NCBI RefSeq assembly: GCF_013407935.1 | Contig: NZ_JACBZU010000003.1 | Coordinates: 248,001-312,000, forward strand | Direction of reading: 5' to 3' | Length of the DNA stretch: 64,000 nt | From: Allomuricauda sp. ARW1Y1 | Lineage (GTDB): Bacteria; Bacteroidota; Bacteroidia; Flavobacteriales; Flavobacteriaceae | Part shown: positions 62,482 through 64,000 of the stretch, one piece after another | Numbering within the stretch: the stretch's first letter is position 1 | Layout of the letters: each line of letters begins with the position of its first letter | Made by a program: the position numbers and the translations under genes | The notes under the pieces: model-generated | What the model was told of the DNA's origin: nothing | What the model saw: the letters and a program-made list of their open reading frames with translations, nothing else | Database searches by the model: none

Positions 62482-62828
62482 AGATTTTCTATTATGTGTT
62501 GGGTTAACAGCGTTACTTATTTATAAGATCATTAACCTCTCCGAGAAGTAATTTAAAGACAAAACTCACGCTGTTTCCTCAGTTTAACACGAATACCTTT
62601 ACAAACCCTAAACCATTGATTGATAGGCTTGTGCTTCGGCATGAAGTTCATCGATCTTTATGGTATTTGGTCTAATTGCCTTCTTCCGATCGTGTAGGCT
62701 CACGCCCGTGATATATCTTCGTAGTGTTCCCCGAATAATAGTTCATAAGGATATGAAACATCAAAATATTTGGGGGGTATTTCTCTCCGCTTTACGCAAT
62801 ACACTTCTTTAACCAAACCAACACTAAA
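62482..62828. other. 347-base region before the second giant protein gene
   Basis: No supported gene. A short perfect hairpin TCACG-CC-CGTGA lies at 62700-62711. I see no perfect TAnnTTTG on the plus strand and no terminator with a T-run after the preceding gene. Confidence 0.5.
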
Positions 62829-64000
62829 ATGAAAGAACACTACTCCACAGTGCATAGGTTCGTGGGATTCCTTTGCCTTTTATTCCTATTGATTTACGGA
62901 CCTTCCCTGTCAGCACAGGTGAGTTTTTCACAAACTTTGCTCGATTATAATGGTAATCAGAACTTAAGCGGTGGCGTGACCGGCATGATGTTCGGACCCG
63001 ATAACCGACTCTATGTGACTTCACTCCATGGGAAAGTGAACATTTTTACCATCGAACGAAACGGAACCAACGATTATCAAGTAACCGATGTGGAAGTATT
63101 GGATGATATTCAAGGCATCGTGAACCATGATGATGACGGTACGGCCTGTAGCGGAAGTTTTTTTCAGTGCAATAACCGGGAAACCATTGGAATAGTGGTT
63201 ACAGGATCGGCCCAAAACCCTGTTTTTTATGTGTCTTCCAGTGATGTACGAATCGGTGCCGGTTCGGGAGGAGGAAATGGTGATGTGGATTTGGATACCA
63301 ATTCGGGGGTCATTACAAGGTTTAGTTGGACTGGTAGTGCATGGGATGTAGTGGACATTGTTCGAGGCTTGCCTAGATCAGAGGAGAATCACGCCACAAA
63401 TGGATTGGATTTGGTTACTATTGGAGGTAAACCCTATTTATTGGTCGCACAGGGCGGACATACCAATGGTGGAGGACCTTCAGTTAACTTTGTATTTTCC
63501 ACCGAATACGCACTTGCTGCCGCTGTTTTGGCTATAGATCTTGATGCTATCAATGGTTTACCTGTTCAATTGGACAACGGACGGAAGTATATCTATGATT
63601 TACCAACACTTGATGACCCCACACGTCCGAATGCCAATGGCATTACCGACCCAGATGCTCCGGGATACGACGGTATAGACGTTAACGACCCTTGGGGGGG
63701 TAATGATGGCTTGAATCAGGCCAAAGTGGTGCCAAATGGACCTGTTAAAATACTTTCGCCAGGATACCGGAATGCTTATGATTTGGTTGTGACCAAATCG
63801 GGTGCCCTATATGTAACCGACAATGGCGCCAATGGGGGATGGGGCGGTTTTCCTGTAAATGAAGGTACTGCCAACGTTAATAATGACTACGACCCAAACG
63901 AGCCTGGAAGTCAATCCTATTCTGGCGGTGAACATATCAACAATAAAGATCATCTGCAATTGGTCACCACGGACTTGTCTTCCTATGTATTTGGCCAATA
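62829..64000 (+). CDS. Second giant-protein head, paralogue of the protein at 50446 (partial, runs off right edge)
   Basis: About 390 residues are present and the frame is open to the window end. A signal peptide (ends YGPSLSAQ) leads into the same propeller-like head as the protein at 50446: GPDNRLYVTSLHGKV, NHDDDGTACSGS, RIGAGSGGGNGDV, EENHATNGLD, QGGHTNGGGPS, NDPWGGNDGLNQ, and YVTDNGANGGWGGFPVNEG. Many stretches are identical in protein while third codon positions differ freely. What follows the head in this copy cannot be seen. Confidence 0.9.
   Translation, partial: MKEHYSTVHRFVGFLCLLFLLIYGPSLSAQVSFSQTLLDYNGNQNLSGGVTGMMFGPDNRLYVTSLHGKVNIFTIERNGTNDYQVTDVEVLDDIQGIVNHDDDGTACSGSFFQCNNRETIGIVVTGSAQNPVFYVSSSDVRIGAGSGGGNGDVDLDTNSGVITRFSWTGSAWDVVDIVRGLPRSEENHATNGLDLVTIGGKPYLLVAQGGHTNGGGPSVNFVFSTEYALAAAVLAIDLDAINGLPVQLDNGRKYIYDLPTLDDPTRPNANGITDPDAPGYDGIDVNDPWGGNDGLNQAKVVPNGPVKILSPGYRNAYDLVVTKSGALYVTDNGANGGWGGFPVNEGTANVNNDYDPNEPGSQSYSGGEHINNKDHLQLVTTDLSSYVFGQ

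Noticed and set aside
62482..62828. Riboswitch or tRNA in the gap before the second giant gene
   Set aside because: Only a 5-bp hairpin was found; no cloverleaf or known aptamer core is visible.

Overview
The window looks like a chromosomal segment of a marine flavobacterium (Bacteroidota, Flavobacteriaceae; the protein sequences remind me of the Muricauda/Allomuricauda/Flagellimonas group, but genus is inference). Supporting signs are a bacillithiol synthase (bshA), a type IX secretion C-terminal sorting domain on a giant secreted protein, the order lptD / amidase / MCE protein / two Fe-S proteins / GH3-serine hydrolase, and many copies of the Bacteroidota promoter -7 element TAnnTTTG. I see no tRNA, rRNA, insertion sequence, phage gene or CRISPR array.

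Region 1 (1-29.3 kb) is housekeeping. It holds a partial class IV aminotransferase, a 5'-nucleotidase, two lipoprotein hydrolases (an esterase and a VanX-type dipeptidase), a minus-strand operon (DUF4159 protein, AI-2E transporter family protein, methyltransferase), rsmE-tsaD, divergent tamB, pfkA-gap, a GlcNAc-type kinase, ridA, lptD divergent from an amidase-MCE-Fe-S operon, a GH3-serine hydrolase fusion, bshA, a small lipoprotein and an OmpA-family protein closed by a clear terminator. Much of it serves the cell envelope: outer-membrane assembly, lipid transport and murein recycling.

Region 2 (29.3-50.0 kb) is a complete exopolysaccharide locus. On the minus strand are six glycosyltransferases (five GT4-like, one GT2), a MurJ-type flippase, an O-antigen-ligase/polymerase-like protein, three ATP-grasp proteins (one sugar-transfer-associated, two TupA-like), a pectate-lyase-like surface lipoprotein, a UDP-glucuronate 4-epimerase-like protein and UDP-glucose dehydrogenase. 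Divergent from these are the export lipoprotein (Wza type), the chain-length tyrosine kinase (Wzc type) and a GT14 transferase. Part of this block (about 30.6-39.4 kb) is visibly more AT-rich than the rest. The gene content suggests a uronic-acid (probably galacturonate) polymer whose carboxyls could be amidated by ATP-grasp ligases, next to a lyase of a pectate-cleaving fold. This is the most interesting candidate system in the window.

Region 3 (50.4-64.0 kb) has a 3092-residue secreted modular protein (propeller-like head, lectin-like, malectin, kelch, eight PKD repeats, T9SS tail), the priming sugar-phosphate transferase of the locus, an orphan membrane protein resembling only the N-terminal half of CapD/FlaA1-type proteins, and the start of a second giant protein whose head is a paralogue of the first. 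The giant proteins probably sit at the cell surface, where their carbohydrate-binding modules could hold the polysaccharide made by the locus; that link is inference.
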